NCBI GenBank assembly: GCA_902826155.1 | Contig: CADEDU010000158.1 | Location: forward strand, 1-7,122 | DNA: 7,122 nucleotides | Direction of reading: 5' to 3' | Origin: an uncultured beta proteobacterium | Lineage (GTDB): Bacteria; Pseudomonadota; Gammaproteobacteria; Burkholderiales; SG8-39 | Shown here: one piece after another, positions 1 to 6,762 of the stretch | How positions within the stretch are numbered: position 1 is the first letter of the stretch | How the letters are laid out: every line of letters starts with the position of its first letter | Notes under the pieces: model-generated | Told to the model about the DNA's origin: nothing | The model's input: only the letters and a program-made list of their open reading frames with translations | Databases searched by the model: none | Position numbers and translations under genes: made by a program

Positions 1-1026
1 GAGCCACGCGGCCAGGCAGCCGGCTACAGCTGGCCGCAGATCGCGATTCATCGCGGTCGCCTGCAAGGTCTGCTGCTGCAGGCCGCCCAGGCGCGGCTCG
101 GCCCAGCGGCGATTCATGCCGGACATCATCTGAGCCATTTCACGCAAGACGATCATGGCGTGACCGCGCATTTCATCGACAAGCATCGCGACACGCCGAT
201 CGCGGCCGTCGCGGCCGATCTGCTGATCGCCGCCGACGGGGTGCATTCCACGGTGCGCCGGGCGTTCTATCCCAACGAAGGAGGGCCGCGGTTCTCCGGA
301 CAGTTGATGTATCGCGGCGTGAGCGATTGGCCGCCGTTCCTTTCCGGACAATCGATGTTCATGGCAGGGCACGACCTGCAGAAGTTCGTCGCCTACCCGA
401 TCGGCGCGGCGGCAGGACGCTGCGAGCTCAATTGGATCGCCGAAAAATCGATACCGCCCGATACGCCGATGGTGCGCGAGGAATACAACCGCCGCGCCGA
501 ATTGAGTGAGATCCTGCCGTGGTTCGAGCGCTGGGAGTTCTCGTGGCTGGATATTCCGGCGGTGATGCGCGCCTGCCGCGAGCTCTATGTGTTTCCGAAA
601 GTCGATCGGGACCCAGCGCCGCGCTGGAGCTTCGGCCGCGTGAGTCTGCTGGGCGATGCGGCCCATCCGATGCATCCGGCCGGGTCGAATGGCGCAACAC
701 AGGCACTGCTGGATGCGCCCGCACTGGCCAGAGCGATCCTCGCCGAACCCGATCCGCGCAGTGCGTTGATCGCCTATGAATCCGCACGCCGCGATGTGGT
801 GTCGCGACTGGTGACCGTGAATCGCACGCAGATGGGTCCGGAAACGGTGATGATCGAAGCCGAACGGCGTGCGCCCGACGGCTTTGCCAATGCGCGCGAC
901 ATTTTTTCCGCCGAGGAACTCGAATCGGCGTCCAGCAATTACCGGCGCCTGGCCGGATTCGATCAGGCCGCACTGCGCGAGCCCGACCCGCTGCTCGATG
1001 CATCGCTGCATCGCCCCACGCCTTGA
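1..1026 (+). CDS. FAD-dependent monooxygenase, PhzS-like (5'-truncated by window edge)
   Basis: The reading frame is open from base 1 and stops at 1024-1026, so 341 residues are visible and the start lies upstream. Relatives are about 400 residues, so roughly 60 N-terminal residues, including the GxGxxG dinucleotide-binding motif, should be missing. Visible family marks are an IHRGRL segment at about residues 17-22, the DG motif (D79-G80 in ADGVHSTVRR) and the second FAD motif GDAAHPMHPAGSNG at residues 218-231. The GSNGA-type ending and the LMYRGV and AYPIG stretches resemble PhzS-type flavin-dependent oxidoreductases within the p-hydroxybenzoate hydroxylase superfamily. Such enzymes use NAD(P)H and O2 to hydroxylate aromatic or heteroaromatic rings in the cytoplasm. 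The next gene starts 19 bases on, which suggests co-transcription. The family is clear; the substrate is not. Confidence 0.93.
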   Translation, partial: EPRGQAAGYSWPQIAIHRGRLQGLLLQAAQARLGPAAIHAGHHLSHFTQDDHGVTAHFIDKHRDTPIAAVAADLLIAADGVHSTVRRAFYPNEGGPRFSGQLMYRGVSDWPPFLSGQSMFMAGHDLQKFVAYPIGAAAGRCELNWIAEKSIPPDTPMVREEYNRRAELSEILPWFERWEFSWLDIPAVMRACRELYVFPKVDRDPAPRWSFGRVSLLGDAAHPMHPAGSNGATQALLDAPALARAILAEPDPRSALIAYESARRDVVSRLVTVNRTQMGPETVMIEAERRAPDGFANARDIFSAEELESASSNYRRLAGFDQAALREPDPLLDASLHRPTP

Positions 1027-1031
1027 CCACC

Positions 1032-1037
1032 GAGGAG
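1032..1037 (+). promoter_or_regulatory. Shine-Dalgarno sequence of the RidA-like lipoprotein gene
   Basis: GAGGAG lies 8 bases before the ATG at 1046. It decides this start over in-frame upstream candidates (for example 869) that would overlap the preceding gene by about 150 bases and bury the signal peptide. The site sits in a short palindrome (GAGGA-G-TCCTC, 1032-1042), whose loop is too small for a strong hairpin. Confidence 0.75.
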
Positions 1038-1045
1038 TCCTCATC

Positions 1046-1600
1046 ATGAAAGCCGTTTCGATCCTGGGCCTTGTTCTGCTGCTCGGCGCATGCGCCGTGA
1101 GTCCGCCACCGCAACCCACCGCGGCCATCGAGCAGCGGCTGGAGAAAGCGCTGCGAGAACTGGGGTTCCGTGACGGCAAGTTGCCGCCGCTCAAGCCCGC
1201 CGTGGGCAACTACGTCGATCACGTGCAGGTCGGCAACATGCTGTATCTCTCCAGCGCGGCAGGGCAGCGCCCCGACGGCCAGTTCGCCCGCGGGCGGGTG
1301 CCCGATCAGGCGCGCCTCGACGACGCGATCGTCGCGGCCAAGCTGGCCTGCGTGCGGCAGGTGAATCGGATCAAACTCGCGGTGGGCGATCTGGCGCGGG
1401 TTAGGCGCATCGTCAGCGTGAAGGGCAAGATCTGGACGCAGGAGGGCTACACCGACAGCACCAAGGTCACCGACGGTTGCTCGGCGTTCCTGGTCGAGGT
1501 GTTCGGCGATGCGGGCAAGCACGTGCGCACAACCGAGGGGATGGCGTCGTTGCCGTTCGGGGTGACGCTCGAAGTCGACATGCTGGTCGAACTGTACTGA
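1046..1600 (+). CDS. RidA/YjgF-like domain protein with lipoprotein signal peptide
   Basis: The product has 184 residues. It begins with a short lipoprotein signal peptide: K2, a hydrophobic run at residues 4-13 and the lipobox LGAC with the lipidated Cys at 16. The residue after Cys is Ala, which by the usual +2 rule favours the outer membrane. A Pro-rich linker follows, then a RidA/YjgF/UK114 domain from about residue 50 to the end (NYV..VQVGNMLYLSS, LVEVFGDAGKH, MASLPFGVTLEVDM). It looks closest to the YjgF_like_1 subgroup, not to true RidA. The Arg that binds the imine/enamine carboxylate in RidA (in ARLP) is Ser168 here (ASLP), so classical 2-aminoacrylate deaminase activity is unlikely. 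RidA proteins are normally cytoplasmic trimers, so an exported, anchored version is unusual. It lies between the monooxygenase and Bug genes. The fold is clear; the function is unknown. Confidence 0.9.
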   Translation: MKAVSILGLVLLLGACAVSPPPQPTAAIEQRLEKALRELGFRDGKLPPLKPAVGNYVDHVQVGNMLYLSSAAGQRPDGQFARGRVPDQARLDDAIVAAKLACVRQVNRIKLAVGDLARVRRIVSVKGKIWTQEGYTDSTKVTDGCSAFLVEVFGDAGKHVRTTEGMASLPFGVTLEVDMLVELY

Positions 1601-1601
1601 C

Positions 1602-1606
1602 AGGAG
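1602..1606 (+). promoter_or_regulatory. Shine-Dalgarno sequence that sets the Bug gene start
   Basis: AGGAG lies 9 bases before the ATG at 1616. An in-frame TTG at 1610 is only 3 bases away from it, too close to be used, and an in-frame ATG at 1640 has no comparable site. The site follows the stop codon of the RidA-like gene directly, which fits translation from the same messenger. Confidence 0.75.
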
Positions 1607-1615
1607 ACGTTGCCA

Positions 1616-2641
1616 ATGTTGAACCGATCGAATCAGTGCATGCCCGCCGCGCGTGCGTGTCACGGCGCCGTTATCGCTGCATGCGTTGCTGTTTTCGCGG
1701 CCTTGACCAATCCGCTGTTCGCGCCGAGCGCGCTTGCGCAGGCGTATCCCTCGCGTCCGGTCACCATCGTCATTCCGTTCCCGCCGGGCGGCATTTCCGA
1801 CAACAGCACGCGACTCATCTCGCAGCGCTTCACCGAGAACACCGGCCAGACCGTGCTGATCGAGAATCGCCCGGGTGCGGGCGGACAGATCGGTGCCGAT
1901 GTCGTGAAGAAGGCGCGGCCCGACGGCTACACCTTGTTCCTTGCCAACGTCGGCTCGCACGGCATCAATCAGAGCCTGTACTCCAAGTTGTCCTACGACC
2001 CGCTCAAGGACTTCGAGCCGATCACCAATCTGTTCGCTTCAGCCACGATCGTGGTCGTGCCGGGGGCGCATCCGGCCAAGAGCCTTGTCGAGTTGATCGA
2101 CTACGCCAAGGCGCGTCCGGGCAAGTTGAGCTACGGCTCGCAAAGCATCGGCAGCGGCGGTCATCTGTCGGGCGAGCAGATGAAAGCCCGCAACGGGCTC
2201 GATGTCGCGCACATTCCCTACAAGGGATCGTCACCGGCGTTGGCCGACCTCGTCGCCGGCCGCATCGACTTCCTGTTCGATCCGCTCATCTCCGCGCTGC
2301 CGTTCGTGCGCGACGGCCGTCTGCGCGCGCTGGCGATCACCGCCGATAAGCGCTCGCCGCTTGCGCCTGATGTACCGACGCTGGCCGAAGTCGGTCATGC
2401 GGGCTACGACGCCAATCCCTGGTTCGGTCTGGCTGCCCCCGCCGGCACGCCGCGCGCGGTGATCGACCGCATCCACGCCGAATTCGTGAAAGCACTCAAG
2501 CATCCCGACGTGGTGAAGCGGCTGGCAGACCAAGGCATCGACACGATCGGCGATACGCCCGAGGCGTTCGTCAAGTACATCCAGGCCGAAACCACTCGCT
2601 GGACGGCCGTGGTGCGGGCGGCCGGCGTGAAGGCCGACTAG
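1616..2641 (+). CDS. Bug-family tripartite tricarboxylate transporter substrate-binding protein (TctC-like)
   Basis: The product has 341 residues, normal for the family. An export signal covers residues 1-43: a polar start, a hydrophobic core (AVIAACVAVFAAL) and an AQA cleavage site before Tyr44. If the ATG at residue 9 were the true start, the signal would be a more typical 35 residues, but its ribosome site is poor. The mature part starts with YPSRPVTIVIPFPPGG, the hallmark of Bug receptors. It continues with D62, the ENRPGAGGQIGA loop at 83-94 and PDGYTL. Bug proteins bind small carboxylic acids or related organic compounds in the periplasm and usually deliver them to a TctAB permease. No TctA or TctB gene is in the window, so this is an orphan receptor, as is common for Bug proteins. 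Its place among catabolic genes suggests it binds the pathway's substrate; the ligand is unknown. Confidence 0.95.
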   Translation: MLNRSNQCMPAARACHGAVIAACVAVFAALTNPLFAPSALAQAYPSRPVTIVIPFPPGGISDNSTRLISQRFTENTGQTVLIENRPGAGGQIGADVVKKARPDGYTLFLANVGSHGINQSLYSKLSYDPLKDFEPITNLFASATIVVVPGAHPAKSLVELIDYAKARPGKLSYGSQSIGSGGHLSGEQMKARNGLDVAHIPYKGSSPALADLVAGRIDFLFDPLISALPFVRDGRLRALAITADKRSPLAPDVPTLAEVGHAGYDANPWFGLAAPAGTPRAVIDRIHAEFVKALKHPDVVKRLADQGIDTIGDTPEAFVKYIQAETTRWTAVVRAAGVKAD

Positions 2642-2676
2642 CGCTGCTGCGTGTCCGCGCTTCGCGCAGTCAACGC

Positions 2677-5034
2677 ATGTTGAAGAAGGCCGAACGCGAC
2701 GCGCGGGCCGAACAGGGCATCGGTGCGCCGTTGCCCCGGCTGGAGGACGCGCGCCAGCTCACCGGGCTCGGTCGCTACGCCGACGACGTCAGCGAGGCGC
2801 AGCAGGCGCGCGGTTACGTGTTGCGATCGCCCATAGCGCACGGGCGGGTCCGCTCCATCGACATCAGCGGTGCGCTGCGCATGCCGGGTGTGATCGCGGT
2901 GCTGACGGCCAGCGACTACGCGGCCGACGGGCTGGGGCACATACCGTGCGCCAGCATCCCGCCGACGATCACCGGCAAGACCTACCACGCCACCCCGTTT
3001 CCGCCGCTCGCGCAGGATCGGGTTCTGGCTGTGGGTAGCGGCGTGGCGTTCGTGGTGGCGGAGACGCTGGCCCAGGCGATGGACGCCGCCGAGCGCGTTG
3101 TCGTCGACTACGAATCATTGCCTGCCGCGCCGACCGTCGAAGCCGCGATCGCGCCGGATGCGCCGCTGGTCTGGCCGCAGGCAAAGGACAACCGGTGCTT
3201 CGTGCACGAACTTGGCGATGCGGCTCGCACGGCGCAGGCGTTCGCACGCGCCGACCACGTTGTCCGGGCGCGCATCCGCAGCCAGCGGCTGGCGGGTAAT
3301 CCGCTCGAACCGCGCACCTGCCTCGGACACTACGACGCGGGCACGCACCGCTGGCACCTGACCAGTTCCACCGCGAACCCGCATCGCATCCGACTGCTGC
3401 TCGCCGAGCATATCTTTCGTGTTCCGGCGCACCGGCTGCATGTGGTGGCGGGCGATGTCGGCGGAGGGTTCGGCACCAAGGGCGGGCTCTATCCCGAAGA
3501 GATCCTAGTGCTGTGGGCGGCGCAGCGTGTTGGCCGCCCGGTGAAGTGGGTATGCGACCGCAGCGAAGCGTTCGTGTCCGATTTCAACGGCCGCGATCAG
3601 CTCGCCGACGCCGAACTGGCGCTTTTGCGCGATGGCACGGTGCTCGGCATGCGCGTCGTGATTCACCACAACCTGGGGTGCCAGCTCGGTCCGTCGAGCG
3701 CGCATCCGCCCCTGGTCGGATCGCGGATGCTGTCGGGGGTCTACGCGATACCGGCGATGCACGTCGCGATCAACGGCGTGTTCACACACAGCCGCACGCT
3801 GACGACCTATCGCGGTGCTGGTCGCCCCGAAGCGACGATGATCGTCGAGCGCATGCTCGATCTCGCGGCAGGCGAACTCGGACTCGATCCGATCGCGATT
3901 AGGCGGCGCAATCTCATCGGTCCGGCGCAGATGCCGTATCGCACGGCGATCGGCGAGACGTACGACTGCGGCGAGTTCGAAGCGCTGATGGATCGGACCA
4001 TCGATCTGGCCGATTGGCACGGGTTCGAGCAGCGTCGCCGCGACAGCACTGCACGCGGGCGGCTACGCGGGCGCGGCCTGGCGATGTACATCGAAGTCTG
4101 CGCCACCATCAGCGAGCGCATGGAACTGCGCTTCGATGCCACCGGCGGGCTGATGATTCTCGCCGGCACGTTCTCTTACGGGCAGGGGCACGAGACGGTC
4201 TACGCGCAGATGGTGCGCGAGTGGCTCGGCGTGCCGCTCGATCGCATCCGGTTCATCCAGGGTGATACCGACAAGGTCGCCACCGGACGCGGCAGCTTCG
4301 GCTCACGCAGCATGACGGTGGGCGGATCGGCGCTCAAGGCCGCGTGTGATGAGGTGATCGCAAAGGGACGGCGCATCGCGGCGATCCTGCTCGAGTGCTC
4401 GCCCGACACACTCGATTTCGCCGATGGCGTGTTTCGCAGCGCCGCGAGCGGCACGTCGATCACGCTCGACCGGGTCGCCCGCGCAACGCTGGCGTGGGGC
4501 GCGCCCAAGCCGCTGCCGGCCGAGCTGTGGTCCGGACTCGAAGGTCGCGGCTACTTCACCGCGAATCCGCAGAACTATCCCAACGGCTGCTATGTGGCCG
4601 AGGTCGAAGTCGATCCGCAGACGGGCATGGTGCAGCTCGCGGCCGTGACGGCTGTCGATGATGTGGGCACGGTGATCAATCCGCTGCTGCTCGAAGGGCA
4701 GATTCATGGCGGCATTGCGCAGGCGCTGGGGCAGGCGCTGGGTGAGCGAGTGGTGCACGACGAGGCAGGGCAACTCCTCACCGGATCGTTCGCCGACTAC
4801 GCGATGCCGCGTGCCGACGATTTTCCGGAGTTTCGACTGGGCTCACGCGCTGTACCGACCAAGACCAATCCGCTTGGCGTCAAAGGCGGGGCGGAGACCG
4901 GCACCGTGGGCCTGCCGCCGGCGATCGTCGCGGCCGTCGTCGACGCTCTGCGCGATTACGCCGTGCGCGACTTGCCCACGCCGATCACCTCGATGGTCGT
5001 GTGGCAGGCGATCGAGCGTGCGCCGCGCCGATAG
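2677..5034 (+). CDS. Xanthine dehydrogenase/CO dehydrogenase family molybdopterin-binding (large) subunit
   Basis: The product has 785 residues, the usual length for CoxL-like subunits. The N-terminal Ald_Xan_dh domain opens with PRLEDARQLTGLGRYADDV near residue 25. The molybdopterin-binding part shows GDVGGGFGTK (259-268), the active-site loop YRGAGRPE (378-385), GQGHET (502-507), GSRSMTVGG (542-550) and GVKGGAETG (734-742), where E740 fits the catalytic Glu. The loop lacks the CSFR sequence of true carbon monoxide dehydrogenases, so the enzyme probably hydroxylates an aldehyde, N-heterocycle or other carbon centre using water. There is no signal peptide, so it should act in the cytoplasm. 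Related enzymes need a 2Fe-2S subunit and often an FAD subunit; neither is encoded beside it. The ATG at 2677 lacks a clear ribosome site, but no other start precedes it in the 35-base gap. The substrate cannot be assigned. Confidence 0.95.
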   Translation: MLKKAERDARAEQGIGAPLPRLEDARQLTGLGRYADDVSEAQQARGYVLRSPIAHGRVRSIDISGALRMPGVIAVLTASDYAADGLGHIPCASIPPTITGKTYHATPFPPLAQDRVLAVGSGVAFVVAETLAQAMDAAERVVVDYESLPAAPTVEAAIAPDAPLVWPQAKDNRCFVHELGDAARTAQAFARADHVVRARIRSQRLAGNPLEPRTCLGHYDAGTHRWHLTSSTANPHRIRLLLAEHIFRVPAHRLHVVAGDVGGGFGTKGGLYPEEILVLWAAQRVGRPVKWVCDRSEAFVSDFNGRDQLADAELALLRDGTVLGMRVVIHHNLGCQLGPSSAHPPLVGSRMLSGVYAIPAMHVAINGVFTHSRTLTTYRGAGRPEATMIVERMLDLAAGELGLDPIAIRRRNLIGPAQMPYRTAIGETYDCGEFEALMDRTIDLADWHGFEQRRRDSTARGRLRGRGLAMYIEVCATISERMELRFDATGGLMILAGTFSYGQGHETVYAQMVREWLGVPLDRIRFIQGDTDKVATGRGSFGSRSMTVGGSALKAACDEVIAKGRRIAAILLECSPDTLDFADGVFRSAASGTSITLDRVARATLAWGAPKPLPAELWSGLEGRGYFTANPQNYPNGCYVAEVEVDPQTGMVQLAAVTAVDDVGTVINPLLLEGQIHGGIAQALGQALGERVVHDEAGQLLTGSFADYAMPRADDFPEFRLGSRAVPTKTNPLGVKGGAETGTVGLPPAIVAAVVDALRDYAVRDLPTPITSMVVWQAIERAPRR

Positions 5035-5093
5035 CGCGCTGCTGCTGTCAGACTACGGTGGCTGCCAACCCTTCACGTGGATGAACCGTCGCG

Positions 5094-5828
5094 ATGACTG
5101 ACCCGTTCGAGCTGAGTGCCGCCACTCGCGATCGTCTGGCACGCTGTGGTGCCGCCAACCTGAGCAACGCCTTGCTCAAGCGCGGACTGCGCAATACGTT
5201 TTTGCTCGGGCTGACGCCCGTCTCGCCGCAGCAGGCGGCGATGGTGGGGCCTGCCTTCACCTTGCGCTTCATCCCGGCACGCGAGGACATCGACTCGCTC
5301 GCGCTCTATGCACGTGACGACAGTCTGCATCGCCGCGCGGTCGAGGAATGCCCCGCCGGTGCGGTGCTGGTGATGTCAACGGGTGGCGATGCACGAGCGT
5401 CTTCGATGGGCGACATGATGGCGCTGCGCATGAAGGTGCGCGGGGTCGCCGGGGTCGTGACCGACGGCGGCATGCGCGATACGCCCGGCGTGCAGGCGAG
5501 CGGGCTGCCGTGCTTTCAGCGACAGGCGTCCGGGCCGGCGACACCGATCACGCTGCATCCGGTGGAATTCAATGCGCCGATCGGCTGCGCCGGCGTTGCG
5601 ATCTACCCGGGCGACATCATCGTCGGCGACGGCGAAGGCGTAGTGGCGATCCCGCGGCATCTGGCCGACGAGGTGGCCGCCGAGGCGATCGAGGCGGTGG
5701 AGTACGAGTCGTTCGTGGCCGCGCAATTGCGCCGCGGCCGATCGATCTTCGGACTGTTTCCGGCCACCGAGGCGAGCCGTGCCGAGTATCAACGCTGGGT
5801 GGCCGCGGGCCGCCCGCCACTGGAGTGA
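5094..5828 (+). CDS. RraA-family protein (class II pyruvate aldolase-like)
   Basis: The product has 244 residues and belongs to the RraA/HMG-aldolase (DlpA-like) family. It shows the family core: ANLSNALLKRG near residues 22-32, SMGDMMALRMKVRG (104-117), VVTDGGMRDTPG (121-132) and PIGCAGVAIYPGDIIVGDGEGV near 163-184. R128 and D129 match the Arg-Asp pair that binds substrate and a divalent metal in 4-hydroxy-4-methyl-2-oxoglutarate aldolases. The acidic residue usually found three places after that Asp is Gly132. Many close relatives are labelled 'ribonuclease activity regulator RraA', but a metabolic role (retro-aldol cleavage or decarboxylation of a keto acid) is more likely in this setting. 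The start is fixed by an in-frame stop at 5082; the ribosome site is weak. The cupin gene begins 4 bases after the stop. Confidence 0.92.
   Translation: MTDPFELSAATRDRLARCGAANLSNALLKRGLRNTFLLGLTPVSPQQAAMVGPAFTLRFIPAREDIDSLALYARDDSLHRRAVEECPAGAVLVMSTGGDARASSMGDMMALRMKVRGVAGVVTDGGMRDTPGVQASGLPCFQRQASGPATPITLHPVEFNAPIGCAGVAIYPGDIIVGDGEGVVAIPRHLADEVAAEAIEAVEYESFVAAQLRRGRSIFGLFPATEASRAEYQRWVAAGRPPLE
5822..5825 (+). promoter_or_regulatory. Shine-Dalgarno sequence of the cupin gene, inside the end of the RraA-like gene
   Basis: GGAG lies 7 bases before the ATG at 5833 and covers the last codons of the RraA-like gene. This arrangement is typical of translational coupling and favours this start over in-frame upstream codons, which would lie inside the preceding gene. 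Confidence 0.7.
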
Positions 5829-5832
5829 CCCG

Positions 5833-6282
5833 ATGAAATCACCGCAATCCGATCCGGCAAGCAATGCGAACGTGGAACTGGCCAAGACGCTCGAAGTGCT
5901 GATCGATACCGACAAACTCGATCCCGGGCAGTGGATCGATTTTCCCGACTACGGTTTTCGCCAGTACTTCCTGTGGAAGAACGCCCAGACCGGCGCGAGC
6001 ATCGCGCTGCTGGAATACCAGAAGGGCGCACGCATACCGGTGAAGCATGCGCATGCGTCGAACCAGTTCATGTACTGCCTGGAAGGCGACTACGAGTACG
6101 TGGACGTGGGCTTGCGGTTGAAGAAGGGCTCGTTCTACATGAACCCGAAGGATCATCCGCACGGACCGACGATCGCGCACGAGCGCAGCGTGCTGATCGA
6201 GATCTACGACGGACCGCACTACTACGAGAAGCCGGTGTTCCATACCGATCAGACAATCGGCGGATTCCTCGCGAAGAAGTGA
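5833..6282 (+). CDS. Small single-domain cupin protein
   Basis: The product has 149 residues with one cupin beta-barrel. Cupin motif 1 is G65 to G83 with His72 and His74 (KHAHASNQFMYCLEG); the usual metal-binding Glu is Gln78. Motif 2 runs from G99 (GSFYMNPKDHPHG), with His108 and His110 as candidate ligands. A three-His site without the Glu recalls dioxygenases such as acetylacetone-cleaving Dke1 and related small cupins, but the similarity is too general to name a reaction. No signal peptide is present, so it should be cytoplasmic. It is separated from the RraA-like gene by 4 bases, so the two probably act on the same pathway. It could be a ring- or C-C-cleaving dioxygenase, an isomerase or a non-catalytic binding protein. 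The fold is certain, the function open. Confidence 0.9.
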   Translation: MKSPQSDPASNANVELAKTLEVLIDTDKLDPGQWIDFPDYGFRQYFLWKNAQTGASIALLEYQKGARIPVKHAHASNQFMYCLEGDYEYVDVGLRLKKGSFYMNPKDHPHGPTIAHERSVLIEIYDGPHYYEKPVFHTDQTIGGFLAKK

Positions 6283-6380
6283 GCGCGTGACTGATCCGTT
6301 TGCCGGCGGCCGTGCCGCTTCGCCGGCGGCGAGTACCATGTAACGGCAACCCCGTAGCGCCGTTCGATCCGGAGAGCGCC
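6283..6380 (+). other. 98-base intergenic gap with a weak stem-loop
   Basis: This is the longest non-coding stretch in the window and probably separates the catabolic cluster from the next transcription unit. It holds a perfect 7-bp GC-only inverted repeat (GCCGGCG at 6302-6308 and CGCCGGC at 6321-6327, 12-base loop) with no T-run after it, so it is at best a weak or factor-assisted terminator. I see no convincing -35/-10 pair. Confidence 0.35.
6371..6376 (+). promoter_or_regulatory. Shine-Dalgarno sequence supporting a GTG start
   Basis: GGAGAG lies just upstream of the GTG at 6381; the GGAG core is 6 bases from it. This supports the GTG over the upstream in-frame TTG at 6300, which would add a Pro/Arg-rich, non-helical tail to a protein whose family starts directly with a membrane helix. 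Confidence 0.75.
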
Positions 6381-6734
6381 GTGACCATTGCCGCCAATAT
6401 CGTCGTGTTCCTCGTGGGCTTGATCCACGTCTACATCCTGGTCCTGGAAATGTTCCTGTGGGACAAGCCGCGCGGCATGAAGGCGTTCGGCTTGACCCCG
6501 GCGTTGGCCGCGCAGACCAAGGTGCTCGCCGCTAACCAGGGTCTGTACAACGGATTCCTCGCAGCCGGCTTGTTCTGGGGGCTATGGCTGGGCGATGCGG
6601 GCCAAGCGATCAAGGTGTTCTTTCTGCTGTGCGTGCTCGTGGCGGGCCTGTACGGCGCGGCCACGGCCAACAAGCGCATCCTGTTCGTGCAGGCGCTGCC
6701 GGCGGCGATCGGGCTGGTGCTGTTGATGGTGTAG
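6381..6734 (+). CDS. DUF1304 family small integral membrane protein
   Basis: The product has 117 residues from a GTG start, the normal size for this family. Four membrane helices are visible at about residues 3-26, 50-70, 75-95 and 100-117. Family marks are IHVYILVLEMFLW in helix 1, with a His and Glu inside the membrane, and NQGLYNGFLAAGL at 52-64. The function of DUF1304 is not known; it is a widespread inner-membrane protein. It lies 98 bases after the cupin gene and 28 bases before the flavin-binding protein gene, so it may be co-transcribed with the latter. Nothing links it to the upstream pathway except orientation. Confidence 0.9.
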   Translation: MTIAANIVVFLVGLIHVYILVLEMFLWDKPRGMKAFGLTPALAAQTKVLAANQGLYNGFLAAGLFWGLWLGDAGQAIKVFFLLCVLVAGLYGAATANKRILFVQALPAAIGLVLLMV

Positions 6735-6762
6735 CGGATCGAACACAAGCGCAGGGCAAGCC

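Noticed and set aside
869..1045. Upstream extension of the RidA-like gene
   Set aside because: It would overlap the monooxygenase gene by about 150 bases and place the lipoprotein signal inside the protein. The ATG at 1046 has a good ribosome site.
1610..1615. TTG start two codons upstream for the Bug gene
   Set aside because: It is only 3 bases from the AGGAG sequence; the ATG at 1616 has normal spacing.
428..1960. A 510-residue open frame on the - strand across three genes
   Set aside because: It lies opposite strongly supported genes, is rich in Arg, His and Ala, and shows no recognisable domain. Long antisense frames are expected in GC-rich coding DNA.
2641..2650. 10-base sequence GCGCTGCTGC directly after the Bug stop, repeated after the Mo-subunit gene (5036-5045)
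   Set aside because: It is short and of low complexity for GC-rich DNA and forms no hairpin or known operator; chance is the simplest explanation.
6045..6056. Perfect 12-bp palindrome GCATGCGCATGC
   Set aside because: It is explained by the codons for the cupin His-Ala-His motif and lies inside a gene.
6302..6327. GC-only stem-loop as an intrinsic terminator
   Set aside because: The 7-bp stem has no T-run after it, and similar repeats arise by chance in such GC-rich DNA, so it is described only as part of the gap.
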